A stretch of DNA of 64,000 nt from Chryseobacterium echinoideorum (GTDB taxonomy: Bacteria > Bacteroidota > Bacteroidia > Flavobacteriales > Weeksellaceae). Positions 1 through 7,669 of the stretch are shown piece after piece. Within the stretch, counting starts at the first letter, position 1. Every line of letters begins with the position of its first letter. The stretch spans positions 1 through 64,000 of the forward strand of contig NZ_VKNW01000010.1 in the NCBI RefSeq assembly GCF_007474535.1. The letters are read 5' to 3'. Made by a program: the position numbers and the translations under genes. Below the pieces are notes generated by a model. The model was not told where the DNA came from. It saw nothing but the letters and a program-made list of their open reading frames with translations, and searched no databases.

Positions 1-514
1 CATAAAACCTTTAAAAACATTGCCCAAAAAGGACAATGTTCTCTGGGGTGGTTTTATGGATTTAAACTTCATTTGATTATTAATGACAAAGGTGAAGTTT
101 TAGATTTTATCCTAACAACAGGAAATGTAGATGACCGAGAACCACTGAAAAGTATGGATTTGCATAAATGTATTTTTGGAAAACTATTTGGTGACAAAGG
201 TTATATTGGGAAGGATTTGTTTGAACAGCTTTTTATTGATAGAGTTCATCTCATCATGATGAATAAAGAAGAATATGAAAAATTCTTTAATGCTTTTACA
301 AGACAAAATTATGCTCAGAAAAAGAGCTTTGATAGAGTCTGTCAACGATGAATTCAAGAATATTTGTCAAATAGAACATACCCGTCACAGAAGTTTTGAT
401 AACTTTATTCTGAATATTTTGTCGGCTTTAGCAGCTTATTCGTTCTTTGATAAAAAATCATCAATAAACACCAAGGGCGACATTATTGATGAAGATAGAT
501 TGATTGCGGCTTAA
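1..514 (+). pseudogene. IS982-family transposase, 3' part, frameshifted
   Basis: The reading frame is open from base 1 (H-K-T-F-K-N-I-A) and matches the catalytic half of IS982-type DDE transposases: GWFYGFKLH, GNVDDREPL, GDKGYI carrying a catalytic Asp, then ALIESVNDEFKN with the Glu and the QIEHTRHRSF and ILSALAAYSF tail. The match changes from frame 1 to frame 2 near base 262: frame 1 reads ...HLIMM and frame 2 continues IKKNMKNS. One base is therefore missing or two are extra, which splits the gene into pieces ending at 351 and 514. The 5' part lies outside the window. The AT-rich sequence just after the stop (about 515-530) may hold the right terminal repeat, but the left end is not visible for comparison. 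The family call is solid; whether the frameshift is real or a sequencing error is open. Confidence 0.85.
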
Positions 515-650
515 ATCGAACTCACGTTAAATTAAGTTTTATAAAATGTTTTACAAGCTTTTTTCAAGTAAGACTTTAGCAAGATTATACAAATTATTTT
601 TAAGTATATACTAATACTTAAATTATTGAGCTTTCAAATAACCAACAAAA

Positions 651-673
651 AAAGGATGGTTAAGCCATCCTTT
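651..673 (-). terminator. Rho-independent terminator of the S8 protease gene
   Basis: Perfect 9-bp inverted repeat AAAGGATGG / CCATCCTTT with a 5-base loop (660-664). Read on the minus strand it is followed by a T-run, and it lies about 65 bases past the protease stop codon. Confidence 0.85.
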
Positions 674-736
674 AACTAATCAAAGTCGAATTATACAGCG
701 ACTTATTATTTTTTTATTAATATGCATTATTAAAAG

Positions 737-2650
737 CTATTCTTTAATAAATTTAAAACTACTTGGTGTATCATTTCCATCTTTAATGTTCGCAATATAA
801 TTTCCACTTTTTAAATTGCTAACATCCAGTTTACCATTAATAAGTTTAGAAGATAAAACTAATTTACCTGAGATATCATATATAACAACTTCTGTATTGT
901 TACGAATTTCACTTATATATATATAGTCTTTTACAGGATTTGGATAGAAATTAATATCAACCTTTTTCTGTGAAATATCCTTTGTTGACAACATGGATAA
1001 ATTGTCAGAAGTAACGATTAGCGTATATTTCTGTGAATTATTTAATAGATTCCCTTTATGACTAACGGTGATTACATAATCCCCAGACGGATTATCTATA
1101 TCTACTCTTTCAAAATTATCAACATTATTAGTAGAATTACGTGTTGCAGGTGAATTTGGAGCAGACATACCTTGCAGTTTCCAAGGATAAAATGTAGACA
1201 TATTTTTAGTAACTTTAATATCTAAATCATTTACTAAATATATATCTGAAGGATCTATTGTCCCATTATTTTGAGATGATGAAGCTGGATCAGTCCAAGA
1301 TATTGAAACCTTTAGTGGTTGAGTCCCGCTTGCTGTAATAGTTTTACTATAAGTTTGACCATTTTGCAATGTTAACTCTTCTATTATACTTTTTGAACCA
1401 CTTGTATTATTTTTATCACGAATAGTAATCGCTGCTTTTTCCGCATTAACCAATCCCCAACCATAAGAATAATCTGGTCCAACCGTACTTCCCGCTTCAT
1501 CAGCTGTATGAAGTATTAATCCTTTCACTGTAGCCGATCTCATAAACCCACTATACAATTGATTATGAAACTGTTGGAGCAACAAGACCACTCCAGTGAT
1601 TCCAGGTGAGGCCATTGAAGTTCCACTCATAAAGCCTGTAGCAGTATCTGAACTATTAAGTGTAGACCTAACCTGCACACCTTTTGTTGAAATATCCGGC
1701 TTTATTCTTCCATCATCAGTTGGGCCCCAGCTACTGAAACTAGACATCACCACACTTGAAGGTCCTACATAATTACTCACTTGTTCTACGGCAGCAACAG
1801 TTATAATATTCTTTGCATTACCATGACCAAATATCATATCATAACCATTTTTTTGAGAAATTTGAGTTGATCCTGGTGGAGTAGTTTCATTACGATCATT
1901 TCCAGCAGAAAAAACTGGCAAATAATATGGATTTTGAAAACAAATTTGATCTATTTGTCTTGCTCTACTATCATAAGCTCCATAAAACCACAAAGAGTTC
2001 AATGAACCGAAACCATAAGAATGATTAGATGTCAATAAGCCAGTTGATGCTTCATTCGTCATCTCTAATAAGTCATTATTCCAGTTATAAGAATTTATAC
2101 TTGAGTTAAAAGCAACACCTCTTACTAAGGCATTAATTCCCTGTGCTGCAATAGTTCCAGCAACATGTGTTGCATGATCATCCCCGGTTCCGCCATCCAA
2201 GATATTAACTTTAGGAAAACTGCCTAATACAAATTCTTGATGAGTAGATCTAACACTTCCTCCATCCCACACGCCCGCTATCATATTCTGACCTTGAATA
2301 CTAATGCCTAAAGAGCCTCCACTGTAAAGCCTATTTGCTCTGGCTGTAGTTGCAGCTCCTACATTATGTGTTTGAGCATATATTAATTCCCCGTTAGGAT
2401 TAACACCAACAATTTCTCTTTTAGCGCTGCTATTTTTTAAAATTTCAATTCTTTTAAAGTTTGGATTATTTATCAAGAAATCCTCTAACCTAATCTTTGA
2501 TTCTTTCTCGTTATAAAATAACTTATCAACAAGTTCTTGATTAGCTTTTTGATCAGATGAAGAAGCTATTTTAGTTTTTTCTTCTAAAGATTGTGAAAGA
2601 AAAAAATTTGGCACCATTAACAAACCTATAAAGTAATATTTACAATTCAT
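737..2650 (-). CDS. Secreted subtilisin-like (S8) serine protease with T9SS sorting tail
   Basis: This 637-residue protein starts with a signal peptide (residues 1 to about 20). The subtilase triad is visible: Asp129 in AGVWDGGS, His159 in DDHATHVAGT and Ser345 in MSGTSMASPG, with the oxyanion Asn251 in FSAGN. A proprotein-convertase-like beta domain follows (about 410-545). The last ~75 residues start NFYPNPVKDYI and end in FKFIKE, the layout of a type A T9SS sorting domain. Inference: the enzyme is exported by Sec, passes the outer membrane by the type IX system and acts as a surface or extracellular protease. It is a single gene with its own promoter and terminator. The substrate is unknown. 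All key residues are present, so it should be active. Confidence 0.93.
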   Translation of the reverse strand: MNCKYYFIGLLMVPNFFLSQSLEEKTKIASSSDQKANQELVDKLFYNEKESKIRLEDFLINNPNFKRIEILKNSSAKREIVGVNPNGELIYAQTHNVGAATTARANRLYSGGSLGISIQGQNMIAGVWDGGSVRSTHQEFVLGSFPKVNILDGGTGDDHATHVAGTIAAQGINALVRGVAFNSSINSYNWNNDLLEMTNEASTGLLTSNHSYGFGSLNSLWFYGAYDSRARQIDQICFQNPYYLPVFSAGNDRNETTPPGSTQISQKNGYDMIFGHGNAKNIITVAAVEQVSNYVGPSSVVMSSFSSWGPTDDGRIKPDISTKGVQVRSTLNSSDTATGFMSGTSMASPGITGVVLLLQQFHNQLYSGFMRSATVKGLILHTADEAGSTVGPDYSYGWGLVNAEKAAITIRDKNNTSGSKSIIEELTLQNGQTYSKTITASGTQPLKVSISWTDPASSSQNNGTIDPSDIYLVNDLDIKVTKNMSTFYPWKLQGMSAPNSPATRNSTNNVDNFERVDIDNPSGDYVITVSHKGNLLNNSQKYTLIVTSDNLSMLSTKDISQKKVDINFYPNPVKDYIYISEIRNNTEVVIYDISGKLVLSSKLINGKLDVSNLKSGNYIANIKDGNDTPSSFKFIKE

Positions 2651-2664
2651 TATTATATTTTTTA

Positions 2665-2696
2665 CAAAAGTACATTTTTTTTAAAACATTATTCAA
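2665..2696 (-). promoter_or_regulatory. Promoter of the S8 protease gene
   Basis: On the minus strand the -7 box TACTTTTG (2672 down to 2665) fits the Bacteroidetes consensus TANNTTTG. A TTG (2696-2694) lies 21 bases upstream, the expected -33 spacing. The box ends only 14 bases before the start codon, so the 5' leader would be very short. Confidence 0.65.
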
Positions 2697-2818
2697 GTCG
2701 TTTTTTTTATAAATATTTCTTGATACTACACTAAAATATTAAGAAATAATGTAAAATAAAATACTTTATTTTCAAAACCCAATAAATTAGGTTAAAAAAA
2801 TTATTTATTGAGTTTTAT

Positions 2819-3502
2819 TTAATTATCTAAGAATTTCATAAGTTTCTTTAGTTCATCTTCATTATGAAATTTAATTTTATTCTCTTTAAAGAAAGTATTC
2901 AGTTGTTGTTTTTTGGCAGGGAATTCTTCAATAATATCTTTAATGTTTTTAGGCTTTTTAATATATCCATTTTCAGTTTTGATGTAGAAAATAGGATCTT
3001 GAGTTTTAAACATAGCAGGTTTATCACTAGAATAAGTATTCGATGCAGGAATGACATCAATAAATTTAGTTTGAACCTTTTTATAAAGAGAAACATTCTT
3101 TCCGTTATATAACTCAAAAAAATATCCACTTAAATTATCATTTGTCTCTAAAAAAATCAATGTTTGTCTTGGTGATATAATCTCTATTCTTTGGAATTTG
3201 GACTCATTTGGAAGAACCATAACCTTCTCATCTTTTTGAAATTCTATTTGATCTGTATACGAATTATATCTAACAGGTATTTTTTCATAATTATAAGCAA
3301 CATTTGCCATTGAAAAATTCACATTCAAATATGGAGAACCTACAATTTCGTCATAATTTAGTGCTCTTCCTGAATTTTTCGAGGTAATAAGTCTAGAAAA
3401 AGTACTTCCTTCGGCAAAGTCTGCCCTAGAAAGAATCATTCCATTTTGAGCAAAACTAATATTAGATGATATTAATAAAATACTAAAGATTGCTATTTTC
3501 AT
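2819..3502 (-). CDS. Secreted protein of unknown function
   Basis: I do not recognise a named family. The 227-residue protein has a clear N-terminal signal peptide (MKIAIFSILLISSNISFAQ). The mature part is mixed beta strand with a motif run IPVRYNSYTDQIEF near residues 76-89 and a lysine-rich helical C-terminus (about 175-227). Such proteins are common conserved secreted hypotheticals in flavobacteria. There is no lipobox, no T9SS tail and no membrane segment after the signal. It stands alone: the genes on both sides are separated by 168 and more than 900 bases. TANNTTTG-like boxes on the minus strand at 3537-3544 and 3545-3552 could serve as its promoter. Confidence 0.75.
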   Translation of the reverse strand: MKIAIFSILLISSNISFAQNGMILSRADFAEGSTFSRLITSKNSGRALNYDEIVGSPYLNVNFSMANVAYNYEKIPVRYNSYTDQIEFQKDEKVMVLPNESKFQRIEIISPRQTLIFLETNDNLSGYFFELYNGKNVSLYKKVQTKFIDVIPASNTYSSDKPAMFKTQDPIFYIKTENGYIKKPKNIKDIIEEFPAKKQQLNTFFKENKIKFHNEDELKKLMKFLDN

Positions 3503-3635
3503 TTTTTATTTTATATTTTTATTTATATTAAAGTATCAAAAATACAAATTTAATCTATTATATCAGAGATACTTATTCTTTTTATGTTTTTTTTAAAATT
3601 TACATGATAATTTTTGAGTGAATTATGTTTAAATT

Positions 3636-4347
3636 TTAATTTTTCGAGAAATTTACCATTTTTATTTTGAGTATTCTTTCATTACTATAGTTACTTATAA
3701 AAAATAATAATATTTCATTATTATTTTTTTCTACGACCCAATTTAATATTAATGATGATTGTCTTAAAAGCAAAAATCTATATTCTTCACAGATTATTTA
3801 TTCCTGAATTCCTGTATGTTCTCCTAACCCTTTTTCTTCTCAATAATATCTTCCATTAGTAATTCTGTAAATTTAGTTTGTTTAAATATATCAAACCTGA
3901 AATTACGACACAAATTTCATTGAAAACAAGTTAACTCATGAGCTGATATACTTTCTTACTTAGCCTATAGATTGGAGTGAAAATTTTCAATTATTTTATA
4001 TATTAAAATTTGTTTGAAGAGACTAACTAAATATCAACCCTGTAAGTAAGCTCTTGCCTATCCTTTTTTAACCAAATTCCTTCTTTCTAAATTTTCATAG
4101 GTGAAATAAATATTAACTGTTCACATTTAAAATGCCGCTTGATATTTGATTCATCTAAGAAATGACCTCCAGAATTTTCTAACTCTTAAAACTTTTTTTA
4201 AAAATTTTCAGCCATAAAAATTATCTTTATATCACCAGCAACAATCAATACTACAACGGATTTATCAACTATTTTTGATTATAAAACCTTTAACTTAATA
4301 ACATTTATATCACAAATAATAATTAATTTTGTGAAATCTTTAATGAA
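3636..4347 (-). pseudogene. Possible decayed gene in a 929-bp gap
   Basis: The gap 3503-4431 has no intact ORF. Read on the minus strand, protein-like stretches appear in series, broken by stops and frame changes: SVVVLIVAGDIKIIFMAENF (near 4260-4201); ELENSGGHFLDESNIKRHF continuing to ISPMKI and KEGIWLKKDRQELTYRVDI (about 4185-4030); NLCRNFRFDIFKQTKFTELL (about 3920-3855); then KGLGEHTGIQE, a stop, and a 53-codon open stretch ending FSKN at 3636. The span (about 237 codons) is close to the length of its two neighbours (227 and 228 residues). I cannot name the family. In AT-rich DNA, open runs of this size can occur by chance, so this is suggestive only. The rest of the gap shows nothing. Confidence 0.35.
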
Positions 4348-4431
4348 TTATTAACCTACTAAACATAAACTGATTATTCAAGCATATGTAAAATTAATTC
4401 TACAATTTGAAACAACAATCAGTAGCCATTG

Positions 4432-5118
4432 TTATTTTGTATTTTCCAAATAAATCATTCTCAGAAAATCCCCATAAGAGCGATCCAAAACGGTGATATC
4501 TCCGGATTTAAGATTAATTCCAGGCTCGCCATAAGTATTTGAACGAACTTTAAGTGAAGAAACCTGAAAATATTGAGCAGAAGATCCTGGTTGCCCGGAA
4601 ACTCTAATGGTAGATCCTAATAATTTTTTAGTGGAAATTACATAGGTTTCTCCGGGAATGGTTTTAATTGACATAAATGATCTTGGCTGCAGAGTATACT
4701 CCTGCTTATTAACGCTTATCTTCTGTGGTTTTGAAGATGAGGAAAATAAATAAATCAGATCTGAAGATTTTGAGAGTTCTTCTTTAGGAGAGTAATAGAG
4801 TTTAATTTTATAATTAGCCGGATTAAAAGGCTGACTTTTCCCATCAATAGTTTCTATCGGTTGATAAGCAAATGAATTAGCACCAATATCCTTTGCTTTC
4901 TTATAAACATTCGAGAAAACCGCAAAATCATTATCTGAGAATCCTATCACATCAATTTCTCCAAGATATTCTGCATTTGTAATATCTTTTTCTATCTGAA
5001 ATAAATATTGATCATTATTGTCATTTGTCTTTTCAACTTTTGAAAGATAAATATTCTGTGCATCTAAGAATAATCCTGACAAAAAAAATATACAAACCGC
5101 AATATTTTTCAAATTCAT
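4432..5118 (-). CDS. Secreted protein of unknown function
   Basis: This 228-residue protein has a signal peptide (about residues 1-20, ending LFLDAQ) and no lipobox, membrane segment or T9SS tail that I can see. The middle (about 45-110) carries IDVIGFSDNDFAVF and a KKAKDIGANSFAYQ stretch, resembling the small domain that monitors a cell parameter in some flavobacterial hypotheticals, but I do not recognise a named family. It starts 2 bases after the rfbD stop codon, so it is the last gene of the thioesterase-rfbD operon. No function can be inferred beyond an envelope location. Confidence 0.75.
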   Translation of the reverse strand: MNLKNIAVCIFFLSGLFLDAQNIYLSKVEKTNDNNDQYLFQIEKDITNAEYLGEIDVIGFSDNDFAVFSNVYKKAKDIGANSFAYQPIETIDGKSQPFNPANYKIKLYYSPKEELSKSSDLIYLFSSSSKPQKISVNKQEYTLQPRSFMSIKTIPGETYVISTKKLLGSTIRVSGQPGSSAQYFQVSSLKVRSNTYGEPGINLKSGDITVLDRSYGDFLRMIYLENTK

Positions 5119-5120
5119 AT

Positions 5121-5984
5121 TTACTTTATTAATAATTTAACACAATCCTCAAGACTATTCTCCCAGTGCTTAGGCTCAATTTGATATATTTTTTCAATTT
5201 TATCTAAATTCATTGTACTTCTTTTAGGTCTTTTAGCCGGAGTAGGATATTCTTCTGTCTTCAGCGGATTCAACTTTACTTTTGAATGGGAAAGTTCTGC
5301 AATTTTATTTGCGAAATCAAACCAATTAGTTTCGGGATAATTTGAGAAATGGAAAATACCAAAAGTTTTATCTGAATGTACAATAATATTCATAATCGCC
5401 TCGGCTAAATCATTGGCATTGGTGGGCTGACCAAACTGATCTGAAACAATTCCAAGTTCATCACGCTGGGAAAATAAATTGAGCATTGTTTTTACAAAGT
5501 TTTTATTGAACTCTGAATACAGCCATGATGTTCTCAAAATAACTGTTTCCACATTATTTTCTAAAGCTAGCTCTTCGCCCAGAAGTTTGGATTTTCCGTA
5601 TACTCCTACAGGATTTGTAAAATCATCTTCAGAATAATCTAAATTGGTTTCTCCGTCAAAAACATAATCTGTAGATATATGAATGAAAGTCGTATTGTAT
5701 TCAGCACATGAGGCAGCAAGGTTAGCAACGCCGTACGAATTGACAGCAAAAGCTTTTTCTTCTTCTTTCTCTGCCAGATCTACAGCTGTATATGCAGATG
5801 CATTAACGCAAAAGTCTGGTTTATGCTCTTCAAAAAAATCATTCACTTTTCCTTCGTCAGTCACATCTAAAGTCTGAGAATCAGCAAAAATAAAATCGTA
5901 TTCCAATTCAAAATCAGGTGCGATTTTTCTGATACACTTTCCGAGCTGACCGTTTGCTCCTACAACAAGTATTTTCTTTTGCAT
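5121..5984 (-). CDS. rfbD: dTDP-4-dehydrorhamnose reductase
   Basis: This 287-residue RmlD/RfbD-type enzyme would reduce dTDP-4-dehydro-L-rhamnose to dTDP-L-rhamnose, the last step of the activated rhamnose pathway used for surface polysaccharides. The Rossmann motif GANGQLG is at residues 9-15, NASAYTAVD at 61-69, STDYVFDG at 104-111, and the catalytic YGKSK (Tyr129, Lys133) is intact. The length is normal for the family. It sits between a thioesterase (3-base gap) and an unknown secreted protein (2-base gap). The partner genes rfbA, rfbB and rfbC are not in this window, so the pathway must be completed elsewhere. Confidence 0.93.
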   Translation of the reverse strand: MQKKILVVGANGQLGKCIRKIAPDFELEYDFIFADSQTLDVTDEGKVNDFFEEHKPDFCVNASAYTAVDLAEKEEEKAFAVNSYGVANLAASCAEYNTTFIHISTDYVFDGETNLDYSEDDFTNPVGVYGKSKLLGEELALENNVETVILRTSWLYSEFNKNFVKTMLNLFSQRDELGIVSDQFGQPTNANDLAEAIMNIIVHSDKTFGIFHFSNYPETNWFDFANKIAELSHSKVKLNPLKTEEYPTPAKRPKRSTMNLDKIEKIYQIEPKHWENSLEDCVKLLIK

Positions 5985-5987
5985 GGC

Positions 5988-6473
5988 TTATGAATTTTTG
6001 GCGTTTTGTATTCTTAAAAATTTTGATCTGGACTGAAAATCTTTTTGATCTAAATCAACAAAAAATTTCCCAAATGTTTCTTTGATTTCTTTTGGGTGCA
6101 CTTCAGATTTTCTTGTTTTAACATTGAAATAAATTACCGTCACCCAGAGTACAGCATGAATTGTTTTTTCATCCTGACTTTTCATCAAAATTTCAACCTT
6201 CGCCGTTCTGTCTCCTACGTCAATTGTTTTACTGCTGATTAGTACCTGATCATTGTATCTAACTTCTTTAAGATAAGCTATTTCATTCTGAATGGCGATC
6301 CATGTACAGCCGGTTTTCTGAGTATATTCTTCGTAAGTAAATCCATAAAATTCTTCTACATGGTCTTCTCTTGCATTGAACATATATTCAAGATATTTGA
6401 CATTGTTAAGATGACCGATAGGATCACAATCACTGAATCTTACTTTTACGGTTGTAGAAACTTCTTTATTCAT
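5988..6473 (-). CDS. Acyl-CoA thioesterase, 4HBT hotdog family
   Basis: This 161-residue single hotdog-fold protein has the family signature near the N-terminus: VRFSDCDPIGHLNNVKYLEY at residues 11-30, with the Asp and His expected at the active site. It would hydrolyse an acyl-CoA or acyl-ACP thioester in the cytoplasm; the chain is not predictable. It is the first gene of a three-gene operon with rfbD and the unknown secreted protein. A TANNTTTG-like box on the minus strand (6485 down to 6478) lies so close to the ATG that transcription from it would be leaderless. Confidence 0.85.
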   Translation of the reverse strand: MNKEVSTTVKVRFSDCDPIGHLNNVKYLEYMFNAREDHVEEFYGFTYEEYTQKTGCTWIAIQNEIAYLKEVRYNDQVLISSKTIDVGDRTAKVEILMKSQDEKTIHAVLWVTVIYFNVKTRKSEVHPKEIKETFGKFFVDLDQKDFQSRSKFLRIQNAKNS

Positions 6474-6489
6474 AATGCAAAAATAAAAA

Positions 6490-6514
6490 AACCACCTCTA
6501 AAAAGAAGGTGGTT
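6490..6514 (-). terminator. Terminator after the skp/ompH genes
   Basis: 8-bp inverted repeat AACCACCT / AGGTGGTT with a 9-base loop (6498-6506), followed on the minus strand by a T-rich run. It lies about 25 bases past the stop codon of the second skp gene and ends the porG-to-skp block. Confidence 0.85.
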
Positions 6515-6538
6515 ATAAAAATCTTTTTTACAATGATA

Positions 6539-7042
6539 TTATTGTATGTTTAATTCTTTTTTAACAGCAGGAGTAGCATCCGGACCAGCTTTGTATAAAA
6601 TACCTGTAGAATTTGAATCCATCACATATTCATAACTGTTTGCTTTAGCTACTTTTTCGATAGCTGCATTAAGTTTCTTTTCAATTGGATCATAAGCAGC
6701 TGTTTGTTTTGCTAAAAAATCTTTCTGCGCTCTATCCTGCATTTGTTGAATCTCTTCTCCTAATTTTTTCATTTCTGCTTCTCTTGCAGCATTTTCTTCA
6801 GCTGTTTTTTTAGCAGCCTCAGTTTGATATTGCTGAAATTTTGATTGAGCAGCATCTGCTTTCTTTTTGATTTCAGCCTCTTTAGTATCTGCAAAAGTTT
6901 TCAACTCTGTATCTGCTTTTTTCTTTTCCGGCATTGCATTAAGAATCGCTGCAACATCCAAAGTAGCAATTTTTTGAGCTTTTGCCATACCTACAGAAAC
7001 AACCATCATTACTGCTGCAAATAATACACTTAATTTTTTCAT
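6539..7042 (-). CDS. OmpH/Skp-type periplasmic chaperone (second copy)
   Basis: This 167-residue protein has a signal peptide (residues 1-22, ending MAKAQ) and a long charged coiled-coil arm rich in Lys, Glu, Ala and Gln (about 40-125), flanked by the small beta segments typical of Skp/OmpH. Skp proteins hold unfolded outer-membrane proteins in the periplasm for delivery to the BAM complex. It lies 74 bases behind another skp-type gene, which follows bamA with a 4-base gap. This order is characteristic of Bacteroidetes. A terminator follows directly. Confidence 0.9.
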   Translation of the reverse strand: MKKLSVLFAAVMMVVSVGMAKAQKIATLDVAAILNAMPEKKKADTELKTFADTKEAEIKKKADAAQSKFQQYQTEAAKKTAEENAAREAEMKKLGEEIQQMQDRAQKDFLAKQTAAYDPIEKKLNAAIEKVAKANSYEYVMDSNSTGILYKAGPDATPAVKKELNIQ

Positions 7043-7116
7043 AACGGGTAATAAATAATTAATTTGTTTTTAGATTTTAAATTTAAGTAAAAGTTAAGTT
7101 CCGAAAAAAACTTTTA

Positions 7117-7665
7117 CTATTTTTTGTTTGATTTTTTCTCTTTGTCTTTAGTTCCTTTTAATAAAATGTCTAATACTTTATCTGTATAGTCATATCTTTT
7201 TTGAAGAAATATTACGTTTACATCATTGCTTTTATCAAAAACGATACCCAAGCCATTTTTCTCTGACATTTCTTTAATTGCTGTCCAAATCTGATCCTGA
7301 AATGGTTGTACGAGATTAGTTCTCAACTGAGTAATTTCACCATTTTTACCAAATCTTAGACTGGTTGTGGTTTTAATGCTTTTATCCAAATCTAAAACTT
7401 CTTTCTCTCTCAGCTTAAGCTGATCGCCGATCAACAAAACTCTTTCATTTTCAAAAGCTGATCTTTTTTGGTCATATTCAGCCTGCAATCTTTGCAAATC
7501 CTGCTCCCATGTATCAATCTGAGCATTAAGTCTTGCTGCTGCTTCCTGATATTCCGGCATTTTGTTTAAAATATATTCAGTATCTACCACACCTATTTTT
7601 TGAGCATTGGTGAAGCTGAATAATAAAAAAGCAAAAATAGCAAAGAATGTTTTAAAATTTTTCAT
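7117..7665 (-). CDS. OmpH/Skp-type periplasmic chaperone (first copy)
   Basis: This 182-residue Skp/OmpH-family protein has a signal peptide (residues 1 to about 21) followed by KIGVVDTEYILNKMPEYQEA, the usual family start. A coiled-coil arm covers about 40-115 and the C-terminus is basic and Lys-rich. It would chaperone outer-membrane proteins. It begins 4 bases after the bamA stop codon, so the two are almost certainly co-transcribed and act in the same assembly pathway. It is related to, but clearly different from, the downstream copy, which has a longer Ala/Lys-rich arm. Confidence 0.9.
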   Translation of the reverse strand: MKNFKTFFAIFAFLLFSFTNAQKIGVVDTEYILNKMPEYQEAAARLNAQIDTWEQDLQRLQAEYDQKRSAFENERVLLIGDQLKLREKEVLDLDKSIKTTTSLRFGKNGEITQLRTNLVQPFQDQIWTAIKEMSEKNGLGIVFDKSNDVNVIFLQKRYDYTDKVLDILLKGTKDKEKKSNKK

Positions 7666-7669
7666 GTCG

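Noticed and set aside
601..620. Palindrome TAAGTAT / ATACTTA after the IS remnant
   Set aside because: Seven A/T-rich pairs only; could be chance, not clearly a terminator or IS end.
2864..3112. ORF on the plus strand
   Set aside because: Lies opposite the secreted protein gene at 2819-3502; Phe/Ile/Asn-rich with no start context, a shadow of the AT-rich minus strand.
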